A stretch of DNA of 64,000 nt from Vitellaria paradoxa (GCA_019916065.1 CM034239.1:38402419-38466418); one strand, 5' to 3'; positions 33,871-46,802 are shown, counted from the first letter of the stretch. Made by a program: numbers and translations. The notes: generated from the sequence alone by a model not told the origin.

Positions 33871-36263
33871 TGCGTTGTAATGAATAATATTTTTTATTTT
33901 AATAATATTTTATAATTTTTTCTTGAATAATTGAATGTGTTGAAGTAATTGTATGTTTGTACATGTTGTTATATGTATATAGATACAGTATTTTTTTCTC
34001 AAATTCAAAATTTAGCAAGTTAAAAAAAAAAAGATCATCATATGAACAGCAAAAGAGAATATAAATAATTACTTTGAAACGGTTGCTTATAATCTTAGGC
34101 ATCAATTATTGGATGATCGTTTTTGACGATTGACACATTAAATGAGTGCTTGAGGTCGTCTTCTATTATCTTGAGACCCATTCATTGACAATTGCCTAGT
34201 CGGGGCTGATAAGCGGTCGCCTAGGATTTTAGATGATCACTATTAGCGGTCAAGTGTCCTTTCAATTTTAGTAGTGAGGGGTAATTCTTTGATTTTTGGG
34301 TCAATCTAATTTGCCCAAATTATTTCAATGCCTTGTGTTAAGAAACTAGGTTATCAGAATAGAAGTAAGGAATTGAATCAAATTAGTCGAAATATATAAT
34401 TCAGTTCACTTCAAGTTAGAACTAAAATCATAAATATATATAACCATTTAATTTCTAGTTTTTTTTCACAAATTTATCACCATACTTATATTAAATAAAA
34501 TCATAGATATATAAATATCTAATTTCTGTTTTCTACAAATTTTATGATATAAAAATTATAATTCGATTTTTATTTTTGAAAATATAAGAATAGATATCAA
34601 ATTAATCAAAATGTAATTTGAATATAAAGAATAATAGAAAACCAAACCAAATTAATCGAACCAAAAAGTCAAAAAGCAAAATCTTAGTTTGATCATTCAA
34701 TTTTGGTTCTATTTTGCGCACCACTATTGGCGTGATTCTATTATTTTAAAAGAAAGAATTTATTAAGATATTAGTTTAATTTCAAAAATGATGTTACCAC
34801 ATCATTTTCTTACAATTAAAAAATTAGCATTTTTCTTAAGAGAAAAGTATGGTATATTAATTTGCAAACTAGTATGTCCAAATAGAGGGGGGAAGTTGTC
34901 TTCCTAGTGCTTTAATTAATTTAAATAAATTTGAAAGTTACTAGTTAGTTAGTTTTGCACCAAAGCGGTGCTTCAACTTTTTGGCTTGGGAATCTAACAC
35001 CGAAAGTCCTAAAGAGAAAGGCACCGTATTTGCTTAAACACAAATACTCTCTGGGCCTTTGTCAAAATAAAGAAAAATCTATCATCTTAAGTACTTTTTA
35101 AATGCGTGCAGTTGAAGGTTTGTTTTCTACCATCAGTCCGCGCTTGATCAACTTCCGGCACCACAAATCAACAAGAACAAATTTACAGTACTAATAACTC
35201 AAATAGGAATTCAAGTTGTATTTCCAGCCTCGGAGTCATGTTAGATTTCATCCAAGGGTCAAAATTAAAATATTTTTATTTATTAGATGAAATTTATAAG
35301 AATTCAAAAGATATTTAAAAATATGATTTTAATTCCTAAAATTATATTTTAACCTCAAAATTCTCTCATTTCACCATTTTTAATAAGAAGCGATTTGATT
35401 ATTAGATTAATATAGCCAACAATATACGTGAAGAAAATATTAATTTCATTACATCGTAATGAAATTGAAACCTAAACACTATTAAATCGTCACAAAAACT
35501 AATTTTATTAAAATTACAGTAACTAAATTAACATATTTTTTATATGATAAATGGGACACAAACCTAATTTAATTTTTCACTTTTCTCTCTCTCTCTATAT
35601 ATATATATATATGCACAAGCATACTTTACGCAACACGCTTTTTGCAGGTGGCTTTTTCATGCAGAAAAGCAAAAAAGAAGGCAAATTAAACATCCATTTC
35701 ATGCTCATTCGCTATACAATTTTTAATTAGGATCCTTGATCAATATACTTCACTCAAGTTAATTACTCGTTGTATCACAACTAGATGGGGAAAACTAGCT
35801 CACCAAAGGCACAGTTTGGAAACGTACTGAAATCCAAAATTAACATACTTCTTAATTAAAAATCGTACAATGTTGCGATTATATAAATGTGAAGTGAAAT
35901 AAAAAAATTATGAAGATGTAATGAAATTGAAGGGCTAAAAACTAAACTATTTACGAACGGTGTAATGAAATCGATCGAATAACGAATGTTTGAGTAAAAA
36001 TTTAACTAGAAGTTTTTTTAATACTAACATGTAATTTTCTAACTTAATTATCTATAAACCAGTTTAATAGTAAGTTACAGTTTAATTCAATATCCAATTT
36101 ATATCTTAGGATAAGAAAATTTTCTAATCGAGTTTAATACTCAATTTATAATGCACAGACAAAAAAAAAATTCTTAACCAGTTTAATACCTAATCTATAG
36201 CGTAGGGCAAGAAATTCTTAACTCCGCCCTTAAATATCATACGATACAACATTGAAATTGATA

Positions 36264-36297
<34 letters not shown>

Positions 36298-36634
36298 TTC
36301 TAATTGTTTTAATGTCCTCCTTTGACCATGGGGTGGTTGGTTCAGAGCTAAAAATTCCTGGAAATCAGAGATTTTATACGTGGGTGACGACTGGACAGTT
36401 GCTTATTAATTAGGCTTATTTTGTGGGTTTCCATTGTATTGAATTATTGATTAGTTTTTTTAAAAAATTGAAGTGCTTACATATATCAAAGTGGTCCCCC
36501 GTATATAATACAATGCCAACCATACCAGATGGCAAAAGAAAATAAAAATCTATATCCAACAAACCATGATTAAAATTTGGAAGTAGCTAGACGGTAAACC
36601 ATGCCCATCGATCGACCTCTCAATCTTCTAAATT

Positions 36635-36671
<37 letters not shown>

Positions 36672-38129
36672 ATAACTTGTTTTTTCCCCTTGTAAATCTA
36701 AGATTATATTAACAAAATGAAAATTTTTATAAAATTTACTCTAATTATAAAATTATCATTAATATATTATTTTGATTTTTTTTTGATAAATTATTCTAAT
36801 AGAATAGGATTTTGTTGAAGAAAAATAACAATCTCACCCTAAACAAAAAAATGTATCAGAATGACGTGGAGATTTAAATAAAAATCCTTTAGGTTCACTC
36901 TAATTGAAAATTATCATTGAAAATTACACATTATTTTGATAATTTTTGGTAAATTATTCTGATAAAATAAGAATAACATTACTCTTTATTGAATAAAATA
37001 TATGTCAATAAAATTTTGAATTTACAAAAAGAATAATTACCTTTTTATCATGTATCTAAGGTAAAAATCATTTAAATTCTCTGAATTGCTTGTACCTTGT
37101 ACTTTGAACTAAAATGGAATCATAAACAGCGTTAAATTTTTAAGTGAAAATAAAAAAATATCTATTAAGTGTCAAATAGAGTTAGGAGGTGTAAGTATAA
37201 GTAATTTGAACTATAAAGAGTATAAATAAAATTTTCAAAATTGCTAAGAGTCAAAATGGTCATCTTTAACAAATTTTTTAATATTTTTACTTTAGTTAAA
37301 AGTAAAGAGGTACAAAGGTAAATTTTTAAAATTGAAGGGATGTAAGTGATTTTTATATTAAATACATGAAATAAAAAATTAATGATCTCTTTATAAAAAC
37401 AAAACTAAATAATTACTTTTTTATTTTTTGTACTTATTGTTAAAATCACTTAATGAACTTAAAAAAACTATCTTTATACCTCTCGTATTTGAAATTAAAA
37501 TGAAATTATGGACGGTATTAAAATTTTAAGTTAAAAGATAAAAAAAATCCATTGAAAATCAAATAGAATCAGAGAGTATAAATATAGGTAATATGAATTA
37601 CAAATGTGTAAATATATTTTTTAAAATTATTAAGAGTCACAACTATTATTTTTGACGGATATTTTAACCGTTTAACTTCAATCTAAAGTACAATGGTGTA
37701 AAAGTATGTTTTCTAAGTCGAGGGTTACAAGTGATCATTTTTACTATAAGTAGATGGATATAAAAGTAATTAACCTGAATACAAATTTTTAAACAATTAT
37801 AATATAGAGAACTGTTGTGCAATTGGAAATATGCTTGTATTATAGTGCTATAATGAAAACTCATGAATTCATTTACATATACATATAGAAAAATAATATA
37901 AAGATCATGGAAGCACCATTTATATAATTAGTGGAAGAAGAAAAAGTGACTCGAGCAATATTCGGGACCAGGGCTCCCACCACATGGTTGGTGAAGACTC
38001 AATCCTTTAAACTAGAGAAAAGGAATACGGGAAAAAAGTCCAGGAACAAGCTTGCAGTTAGGTTGACAATGAATGACGGGCTTAACTTCCTTTTCATATA
38101 CACATGCAAGTTGACTTAAAAGCGTGTTT

Positions 38130-38161
<32 letters not shown>

Positions 38162-39610
38162 GTATAGATAATCTCCACCGAAAAGGGCATTAAGGGGAAC
38201 AAAATTCTAGTTTTTTTTTTTTTTGGAAGTTTGTAATTGATTATGTGGTCTCCAATCTGACTTTGAACCTTCGTAGAAATCCATTTGAACAACTTAAAAA
38301 AAGAAGTTATTCTCTCTCTATAAGGATTCTCTCTCTATATATAGATCTTATATATATATAATAAATGCATTTGATCAACTAATTAGTTTTACCGAATTAA
38401 TTAAAACAATAAAGTGTTGAAAACAATGCAATAGCTTGAGGGTGGAGGCAAACACGTCGGTATGGAAATCAAATATCCGTGTGAAAAGTATCTCATCCTT
38501 CTTTCTCTCTCTGGCATTGCTGTCACCTAACTGTGCATATTAAATCACGAGTCCTCAGTTCAAGGGTCTGCAGTCCACTCCCCTCTTGTGAAGTCTTTTG
38601 TGGGGTTAATTCATTCATTTTTATTTATTCATTTATTTATTTATTTTAATTTTCATCCAATCGGCGGTCCAGATTCCATCTAAATTTTCAACCTTTTTCA
38701 AATTATTTAATCATTGTTGAGTCTATACCACGTCTGCATTTCCATCATCAGTATCCCAGTCTTCTTCAACTTAATTCTTAATTTTATTTTATTATTGATT
38801 GTTCAATGTCGTAATGTGTGGGCAGGTTGGTAAAAGGGAATTGTACAATGTATTTGGTTTACCCCCAAAAAAAAATATTAAATAAGTTTCAAAATTTATC
38901 AACTTGTTTTAATTTTTTTAATTAAAATTTATTATGTATTATTTTTACACTAACTTTTTGTTTATTTGGCAAACCAAACACCCCAATTTAATGCTCCAAA
39001 TCATATTAACAAAATTCTTTTACTTTTTTAAATTTCTCAAATTTATTCTGATATTTTTTTTTCTAAATTGAATTCTAATTAAATCTCGCATATTTAGAAG
39101 AATTATAAGTTATTTTTTAATTTTATGTATAATTCTCGAATTTAGGTTGAAGTTTTGAAAAATTTTAAAAAATTAGAAAAAATGAGATTTTAACAAAATG
39201 TAATATATTTTATTTTGTCCCTTGCAATTAAGAAAGTTTTTTTTTTTTTTTTTTTTGAAAATTTCTAAGATAATTTGGAGGACATTTTAGACTTCTTATA
39301 TTTTGTGTGTGTAAATATTCTTACATATTAAGAAAAAATGAAGTATAAATAAAATAATAATGGCATACTAACTTTACTTGAAAGTAAATTTTTATTAATT
39401 TACATATTTTGATGTGAGTGTTATATGGAGGATTAAACATTAAAATCAAATAAAATACCGTTGATATCAAACTTAAAAAAAGTAACGAGTTAGAGTTTGA
39501 GATTTTTCAACTTAATACTTTAATTAATTTCAATTTTTCTATTTTTTGAGCTTAAATATTAATCTAGCTAATACTTTTCTATAAATAATTATTTATTTGT
39601 TTAATTTATC
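33871..39610. other. Gene-free AT-rich region with AT microsatellites
   Basis: No exon or transposon protein recognised. Holds AT dinucleotide runs at about 36264-36289, 36637-36666 and 38129-38155, and runs of T or A. A region near 38860-39000, bounded by TATTTGGTTTACCCCC and GGCAAACCAAACACCCC, looks like an inverted copy of the GGAATGTTTGGTT MITE family. Confidence 0.5.
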
Positions 39611-39919
39611 TGTAACGACTCGCGTTTATATAGTACAATATTGTCCACTTTGGAGTTTAGTAAGCTGCTTCCTAGGAGCTCACCCATCCAGGTACTGCTC
39701 CCACTGGAGCACGCTTAACCTTGTAGTTTCCACTGAATCCAATGCTCTCACTGCTTTAAAACGCATTGTTGTATATGGATATCAAATATTACATATATGC
39801 CACTTTCTTTCACTACCCAGATGATGTGAGATGGAATGTATTACTTCTCTGCTTCACCTCCTGCTTCACTCTCCCGCAGACAGAATCCTTCACAGGCACG
39901 TCTCTTGCAGTCCCTCACA
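39611..39919. mobile_element. Solo LTR of a Cassandra-type TRIM retrotransposon
   Basis: 309 bp beginning TGTAACGACTCGCG and ending CCCTCACA (TG...CA), flanked by the exact 5-bp duplication TTATC (39606-39610 and 39920-39924). No second LTR, primer site or polypurine tract is adjacent, so one LTR remains after recombination. The interior holds 5S rRNA-like sequence, the hallmark of Cassandra elements, which are small non-coding LTR elements widespread in vascular plants. Confidence 0.8.
39665..39745 (-). other. 5S rRNA-like segment inside the solo LTR
   Basis: Read on the minus strand, it aligns with the 3' two-thirds of plant 5S rRNA. GTTAAGCGTGCTC (39707-39719) matches the internal box A region, GAGCAGTAC follows, and GGATGGGTGAGCTCCTAGGA (39671-39690) matches the box C region of the RNA polymerase III promoter. 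It is diverged from true 5S genes, so I read it as the LTR-borne copy. Confidence 0.8.
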
Positions 39920-40554
39920 TTATCAATATTCTTGAATTTGTGATAAATTAGGGCATCGGACTATAATTTTTGTAATTTTCCCCACTGTGTCAAATAATTC
40001 CTAAATTGAGGTTTGTTTTTTTTTTTTTTTTTTAAGAATGCCGAATAATTTTTAAATTCCAACTTTATTACGATAATTTAAATAACAATTTAAGTGAGAT
40101 ATGAATCATAGAGTTGGCTTTGTTTGTATGCTGAGAATCTCAAATCAATAACCAACATTTATTTATCAAATGAACTAAGGGAGCAAAAATTAATTAAAAT
40201 TACCATTTGTTTCTTTCACTCTTTGGGAGCATGGTCATGCTCAATCATATTAGTTTTTAAGTTAGATGTTTGGTAAAAATTTATAGAAATCGGAGAAAGT
40301 TAATAAAAATTAAAAATGTGTTTTAATTAAAAGAGTTAGAAATTTTGGTAAAAGTTAAAAATTATTTAGTGAAACTGAGTATAAATTAATTTTTTTTAAC
40401 AGTTAGTCAACCAAATCCCCTGTTTGCAAACCTTAAACACGTATACAGTATATTAATATATATGTGCGTGCAGTACAATTCTCGTGAAAGAAATACCTAC
40501 GCAGCCGCAAGTCTCAAATTGCGGCAATAGAAGCAAGAAAAACTTAAATTGTAT

Positions 40555-40705
40555 TTGGAGTAAAAAAAAAATAAGATAAAACGAGATAGTTTAATATTAT
40601 TTGTAGATTCATAATTCGTGCAGTGAGATAAAAGTAAATAATTTTTAAATATTCTTAAAATTTTAAAAATCTTTTAAACATTTTTTATCGTACCAAATAC
40701 ACCAT
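40555..40705. repeat. Short dispersed element, core family (inverted orientation)
   Basis: Starts TGTATTTGGAGTAAAAA, ends TCGTACCAAATACACC, and has core GATTCATAATTCGTGCAGTG at 40606-40625, the reverse of the plus-oriented copies. Confidence 0.7.
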
Positions 40706-41289
40706 TTATATAAAAATACAACTTTTCAAAAACTTGGCGAACGCTCTGCCGTGTGGCCTTGTGCAACCTTCAGAGCAATGCAATGGAGCAAAATTGTGTG
40801 TTGGCATTTAATCCAGATCACCAAACTTTAGTTTTTTTTTTTTTTTGTCAACAGAAGCAAGTAAAAATGTTCAAAGTTGGGGCTGTCACGCTTTCAACTT
40901 GTGTGTTTTAAATTCACAGAGAATTAATGCAAAAGGAGGGTTCAACAAGAAGCCAAAAATAAGACCAAACATAACTTACAATGGGAACACATATAAATCA
41001 TAGTCAATTTTTTTTTCCTTAGTTTTTGATAGACGACTATAAAACAAATAAAAAGATTTCATTTCAAATTTGAAAGATTTTATTATAAATTTGAGTAATT
41101 TAATTTGAAATTATCAAAAAAAAAAAACTTCGAATCTTTCGTTACAGGAGACCTGCTATTTTAGAAGGTAATAGTGTCAATATTTTAGTACTAATCATTT
41201 AGAAATATTTCAATGTAACATACCATTCATATTTTAGTATAATATAATCTCAAATTCAATAATTCGAAATTTTTAACTATCCAAACATA

Positions 41290-42165
41290 CGGAGTCTAAG
41301 ATCTCATGCCATTCCTTGGAGGAATGAACCACCTTTTGCTTTTGCAGCTAGAAAATCAGCTCCTTTGTTAGCCATTCGATTGTACAAGGAGAAAGATCGA
41401 TCAATCCTCCCTGGGGCTCGGCTCGGCTCGGCTCTTGACATCTCGGAGAATTGATTTCGATTTCGCGGCGGCATGCTGAGCTGTTGGGGTTTATAGCATT
41501 CCACGCGTCACTCTCAAACATATTTTAATTAGGTCGGATTTAGAGTTTGGGAAAAGCTTAAAATAAAAAAAAGAATAATTAAAAGAAAGTGTAAAAAGTT
41601 ACGCGTGTTAAAATTTGATTGGGAAGAAGTTGAAAATTTTAGGTAATATTTGATTTGCATCTCTACTTTTTTTTTTTTTTTTTATTTGTTTTATGTTTTA
41701 AAATTTTTAAAATACGAAAAATAGAAAAAAAATATTTAATTTGTCATTTTCTGTTTTTCATATTATATGTTCTCTTTCTTTTTAGTCAAAAAGACAAAAC
41801 GACTTTTAGTCGTTTTGTATTTTATATATAAACTCATTTTCTGTTTCTTAAAACAAGATTTAAAAACGCATGCTACCAAATGAATTTTTTATTACTTTTC
41901 TTATTTTTCAAGAAATAAAATAAAAAATATATCCAAAATAAATATACTCAATGATACGTTTATTTAAATTTTTCAAAAAAATTTGGAGTTCAAAATCGTC
42001 CGTGCCTCTGCTGCTAAAGCTGTGAGGACTCTTATTTGTCCACAGTCGACTTCAACAATTGTCCCTTTACCGTCCCGAACTAGGACCGCAAAGGCTGAAT
42101 CCTTCTCTGAAGTAAAAGCACCATCATAGTAAAAGCACCGTCCATTCTTTCACGCCATCTCTCTC
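41290..42165 (-). pseudogene. LINE-type RNase H domain relic split by an AT-rich insertion
   Basis: On the minus strand, 42000-42165 encodes YYDGAFTSEKDSAFAVLVRD, GKGTIVEVDCGQ and LTALAAEART, the first half of an RVT_3-type RNase H fold. At 41290-41515 the second half appears with NAINPNSSACRR-like sequence and, after a frameshift, SLYNRMANKGADFLAAKAK. Between them (about 41520-41995) lies AT-rich, non-coding sequence resembling a short-element insertion. No reverse transcriptase is attached. The domain is decayed and cannot work. Confidence 0.5.
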
Positions 42166-42205
42166 TCTCTCTCTCTCAATCTCTCCCCCGCTCCCCCCCC
42201 CCCCC

Positions 42206-42535
42206 AAAAAAGCGCGCTCCACAACGAAATTTTTAGTAAAAAATTATTAATTTTTGATTTTTGAGCATTTGATAAACTACTAACTTTTGCCAATCTTCTA
42301 TTCTGATATAGTAACTTTTCAATTCAAAAGTTACTAAAAGTTATCAAAAATTACTAAAAATTGTCAAAAGTTACTAAAAATTTATCAAACACCTAACAAC
42401 TACAAAAATTTGTTGAAAATTATTAAAAATTACTATTTGTTTCACCAAACATACCAAAAATTACAATTAGTAACTTCTGATAAAAAAATGATAAAAATTA
42501 CTAAAAATTATGTCTCCAAACGCTCTCTATTACTA
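42206..42535. repeat. Low-complexity MITE-like block
   Basis: Repeated phrases AAAAGTTACTAAAA, AAAAATTACTAAAA and CACCAAACATACC, ending TGTCTCCAAACGCTCTC, as at 17970-18290. It follows a 13-base C run (42193-42205). Confidence 0.5.
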
Positions 42536-43359
42536 TGAAGAAGACAAAGAAAACCAAATTAGTCATTTCTTTTGTTAATATTTTTCATGACTTCCAAACA
42601 CGCATTGTAAGTGGAATCGATCATTGCATGAATTTGGAGGCATGACCTAAGTGACAGGTACATTTTGCTAACTTTTTGCATAAGTTCCAAACGCAGCATA
42701 AATGAAACCTGAGCAAATGCATGAATTTGATTATGAAAAAAGAAAAAAAAAAAAAAGAGTTACATTTACTAGTCACACTTAGCTATAAGCGCACTTCAAA
42801 AGTTACAATAACAAGCAAATAAAAGTCTAGAATATTATATATATATATATATATATATGGTAGAGTACTGATGAGTGATTAAGAAAGAACTTGCTACATT
42901 AATTGTATCACGTTTTAGTCCTGCTACTTTTGTCTTTCGGGGCCTACTTGTCTGGAACTTTGTTCTCTCTACACTTTAACTTAACCTTTGTTGCCGCCAT
43001 CCGCTTGTCAGCACATACCATAATTTAAAATTACGTTCTTCTTTTCTCCTAGTAACTTGTTTGTATTTAAGAAATTGACAGTCCAAAGAAGGGATATATT
43101 AAAGAAAGAGCAATGCCATTATTAGTTGTTGATGTTAATGCGACTCATTTGAAATTCATACAGATCATAGATTAAGATTAAACAGTTGCGATTGTGCGAT
43201 TATTTTCAACGATTCTCATCGAAGAAAATGGACTTCATAAAGAGAGAATAAAATTTGTAAAATGAGAGAGTAAAAAGTTAGATTGGAAGCATTTTGGGAG
43301 AGAGCAAAAGCCTTTTGCTAGCTATTTTTGAAATCAAAAGAAGGGACAAAAGGCCTCCC

Positions 43360-44021
43360 CATTCCAAGCGTTCCAATTAACTCTTTAGACAAGAAAGTGG
43401 TAAGTTGAATGTGGCTTTTCTTTTACTACAAAATGATGGATATGCTTTGAGAAAATATGAATGCCATTGTGTTTGTGCTAAAAAAAAAATAATAGTTATA
43501 TAATTCATAATTTTCATGATTTTAAAATTTTCTATAATATTATAAAAGAAATACTAAGAGCATTGATGAAACCAAAAAAATAATGAAGTTTTAATCTTAG
43601 TGAAACATTTCAAGTTTTTAAAATACCCTTTAACCTTCTATTAAATTCAAATGTTAGAGAAAATAATTTCTAAAAATTATTCCTAATTAAATCATTTTAT
43701 AAATTTTAAATACCATATTATTTTACTTTTTATACTCCTGATTAAATTACAAAAATAAATTTTTTATATTTTTTGTTTTATTTATAATTAAAAATTAAAT
43801 AAAAAATCAGACATTATGTATACACACTTAATATTGTATAAATATGTGTCAGAGCATTCCGGTGGTGCGAGTGAGAGCTGCCTTAATTTGTACGAAAATT
43901 TCAGACTTATTGATTCTTTTATAAAAATACAGAAATAAATATAGCGAAAATATAAATGAAAAAAAAAATTGACTACACAATTCGTTGAGAGTTGCAATAA
44001 TTCAGTGGAGTTGTGAGTCAC

Positions 44022-44056
<35 letters not shown>

Positions 44057-44345
44057 GAGCAAGGTGGCATGGACGGAAGCTTTGTGGGAGAGAACAATGA
44101 TCTCTTGCAAGCTATTTTGTGGTTCTTCTCCGCATTCTCACCGGGTGATCCCGGAATTTTGCTTATGATTTGATCAATTGGTATTTCGATACAGAAAGAT
44201 CTCTTCAAAAGTTAAGAGACCAGACGTCTCCGTTCCATGGGTTCCAACTCTTTAGACTAGTAGGAAGAGATAAAGTTGAATGTGGCTTCTTCTTTTACTA
44301 CGAAGTGACAAATATATACTTTAAAAAAATATGGATACTATTGTA
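43360..44345. repeat. Diverged direct repeat pair about 860 bp apart
   Basis: 43360-43475 and 44225-44345 share the order GTTCCAA, CTCTTTAGAC, GTTGAATGTGGCTT, TCTTTTACTAC and a GATATNCTTTNANAAAATAT end. The space between them is AT-rich and includes an AT microsatellite (44025-44053). Confidence 0.55.
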
Positions 44346-44540
44346 AATTAGCAGCCGACTAATCTTTTTAATAGACTAGTGAATATTTGATGCTTACAGT
44401 ACTCGTCATCTAAAATTAAATTTACACGTATTTAAAATTAAAATATTCTAGCACATTTATTTTTAAAACTTAAAATAATCAATATAAAATTTTTATCTTT
44501 CTCAATGTTACTTTTCAGATATCATCATTAAGTTCACCTC

Positions 44541-44911
44541 AGGGCCGGTTTAACATACTAAAAAACTACAAAAACTCTATAAATCTCGAACAACTCATCT
44601 ACCTCTAATTTTTTCACCATCACTAATTTCTAAAAATTTCAATATTTTGCTAAAAAATAAAAAAAAATCTGAAAGTAGATTAATTAAATGTGTAAATTTT
44701 TTATACAATCATATTTTTCGTATCGAAAGCTTTCAAATGAATACCATTGTCGCTTTTTTGTGAATTTTTTTAAATTCGTGGGAATGAATTTGAAAAATCG
44801 TTCCCACGACTTGCTACTTTTCAGAAAAAAAAAAGGTGCCAAAATTAACCCCAACCCCAAATCACATTTTATCTTCATTTATCTTATTTTCTCCTACTCT
44901 AAACGGGGCCT
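44541..44911 (+). mobile_element. Short TIR element related to 30479-31356
   Basis: Ends AGGGCCGGTTTA and TAAACGGGGCCT are near-inverted copies. The interior shares CACTAATTTCNAAAAATTT, CGTATCGAAAGCTTTCAAA and CTTTTCANAAAAAA phrases with the larger element but has only one tandem-like unit. Confidence 0.55.
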
Positions 44912-45639
44912 CAATGATTTATTAAAATGTGAAATAACTCAAAGATTGGACAGGAGTTTGAAGGGAAATTTTAGTTTGTAGAAGATCTTATCCATTTGTT
45001 AAAAAATAAAACTCAATCTTAGTCTTTAAATTTTAGTTTGTAGGAGAGATATTTTTAAAATATGTTATGTTTTATTATATAAATTGTTTAAGTTTGAATT
45101 AAAGATTTTATTGTGCCTTAAAGGACGTTTAAGTTTGATTTATTAAGCTCTTAAATTAATTTTAAATGAGTTTTAATCAAATTAAGTTTTAAATGATTTA
45201 ATTATAATATTTAAACTTATTAAATCAAATTTGAATTAATTTAAAAAATAAAAATTTTAAATTATATTTAAATTTATGTTAATTTAATTACCAATCAACC
45301 TGAACGAATTTTGAACTAGGCGAATTTGAGCGTCTTGCAACTCTAGACAGAGTAGATAAAATTGATGAATCAAAAAATTTATATATCGTAAGTATAATAG
45401 GGGGGTTAATTATATGATTACTTGTCAATTCTCATTAATTTAATAAAAATTTTATGTCTGATTGTTTGGATTAAATGATAGAAAATAAAAAAAAATAACA
45501 TGAGATAATATATAAAATTAAATATAATATGAAATTTAAATTTTACTTGAAATTATTTTTTGAAAAATAGATAGAACCAAAAAAAAATAAAGGATCTAAT
45601 TAAATAAAAATAAGAAGGTAAAAATTGGGTTTTTAGCGA

Positions 45640-45775
45640 GAAACCCCGTCCACGGAAGTTTGAGAGCTGGTCACCGACCAAGAGAACACACGTGGCGGGT
45701 CATGGTGGTATGGGCCCATGAGTCGTCCCCCGGGTGTGCCAAGATTGGTTGACTGGCACGACCCTTCGGCTTTTC
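45640..45775. promoter_or_regulatory. GC-rich promoter-like island without a gene
   Basis: Among AT-rich DNA, 135 bp carries ACACGTGGC (ABRE/G-box type, about 45688-45696), TGGGCCCA (site II/TCP-type palindrome, about 45711-45718) and an ATTGG CCAAT-type box. No exon follows on either side. It could be a displaced promoter fragment or part of an element. Confidence 0.35.
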
Positions 45776-45827
45776 TTTTTCAATTGTATATATTTTTTAA
45801 ATTGAAATTACAAAAACACTTAAGCCC

Positions 45828-46140
45828 GTTTGGAACTAAAAGAAGGAATTTTTAGCTAATTTTTTATTTATTATTATTTTTTTTTTTAGTGTTGGGAAAC
45901 ATCTTAAAAGTTATTAAAAATTTTTAAAAATTTCTTTAATTTTTTATCAGACAAGCAAAAGTTCTTAAAGATTTGTAAAAATTTCTTTAATATTTTATCA
46001 AACAACCAAAAATTACTTAAGAAAATTCTAAAAATTTTTAAAAATTTTAAATTTTTACTAAACACAAAAAAAATTTACACTTAGAAAATCTTACCAAAAA
46101 ATTACTAACAGTTATTAAAAATTTCACTTCCAGACCCTTA
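45828..46140. repeat. Low-complexity MITE-like block
   Basis: Begins AAGCCCGTTTGGAAC and ends TCACTTCCAGACCCTTA, with many TTAAAAATTTTT phrases. A C14 run follows at 46176-46189. Confidence 0.45.
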
Positions 46141-46670
46141 ATTACGAAACCACTCACTTCATCCCTAACCCTCCTCCCCCCCCCCCCCCAAATATTGTTC
46201 ATTAACACCTAAATTATTAATTTATAAATATATATATATATAAATATTTCTTCCTCACATTAATAGTGGTGATTTTTTTCTTACATTAATAGTTATAATT
46301 TTAATATATTTTACTCAAAAAATAAGCGTGTAAGAAAAAAAATAAAATAAAAAATGCTTTTATATAAAATTTTATAAATAAAATGTCAAACTCTAAAATA
46401 TATTTCACTTAAATTATAAAAGTAAAACGTCTTAAAAAATTTATATAAAATTTATTTTATAGTAATAAATTTATAAAATATTTATTTTATTGTAAAATAA
46501 TTTTTTGTCTCATATTTATATCAATTAACTAAACTACGTTAAAATTATAAATATCAATATAAGAAAGAGTCACATTACAAATTGATAATTTAAGATGTTT
46601 TAGTTAAAGGAATGAAATAATATTCAATCTTAGTGGTCAAAGATCAATTTGTAGAATTTGTAGTTTAATC

Positions 46671-46802
46671 TCTGTTTGGAGTGATGAAAATTATTGAAAA
46701 TACTAAAAATTTTTAAATTTTTTTTTTACTTTTTATTTCACTGTATAAATTACGAACTCACAACTTTTATTAAAATTTATTACTTTTTGTTACTCTAAAA
46801 GT
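46671..46802. repeat. Short dispersed element, core family
   Basis: Starts TCTGTTTGGAGTGATGAAAA, has core CACTGTATAAATTACGAACT at 46739-46758, and ends in the TTACTTTTTGTTACTCTAAA phrase shared with other copies. Confidence 0.6.

Noticed and set aside
39665..39745. A functional 5S rRNA gene
   Set aside because: Only part of 5S is present, it is diverged and it lies within a bounded LTR, so the Cassandra explanation is preferred.
39597..39951. Open frames over the solo LTR
   Set aside because: They translate LTR and 5S-like sequence. Target duplications and LTR ends explain the region better than a protein.
44541..44911. Autonomous hAT element because of the CAGGGCCGG-like start
   Set aside because: There is no transposase and no 8-bp target duplication, and the interior matches the non-coding tandem-array family, so I only call a short TIR element.
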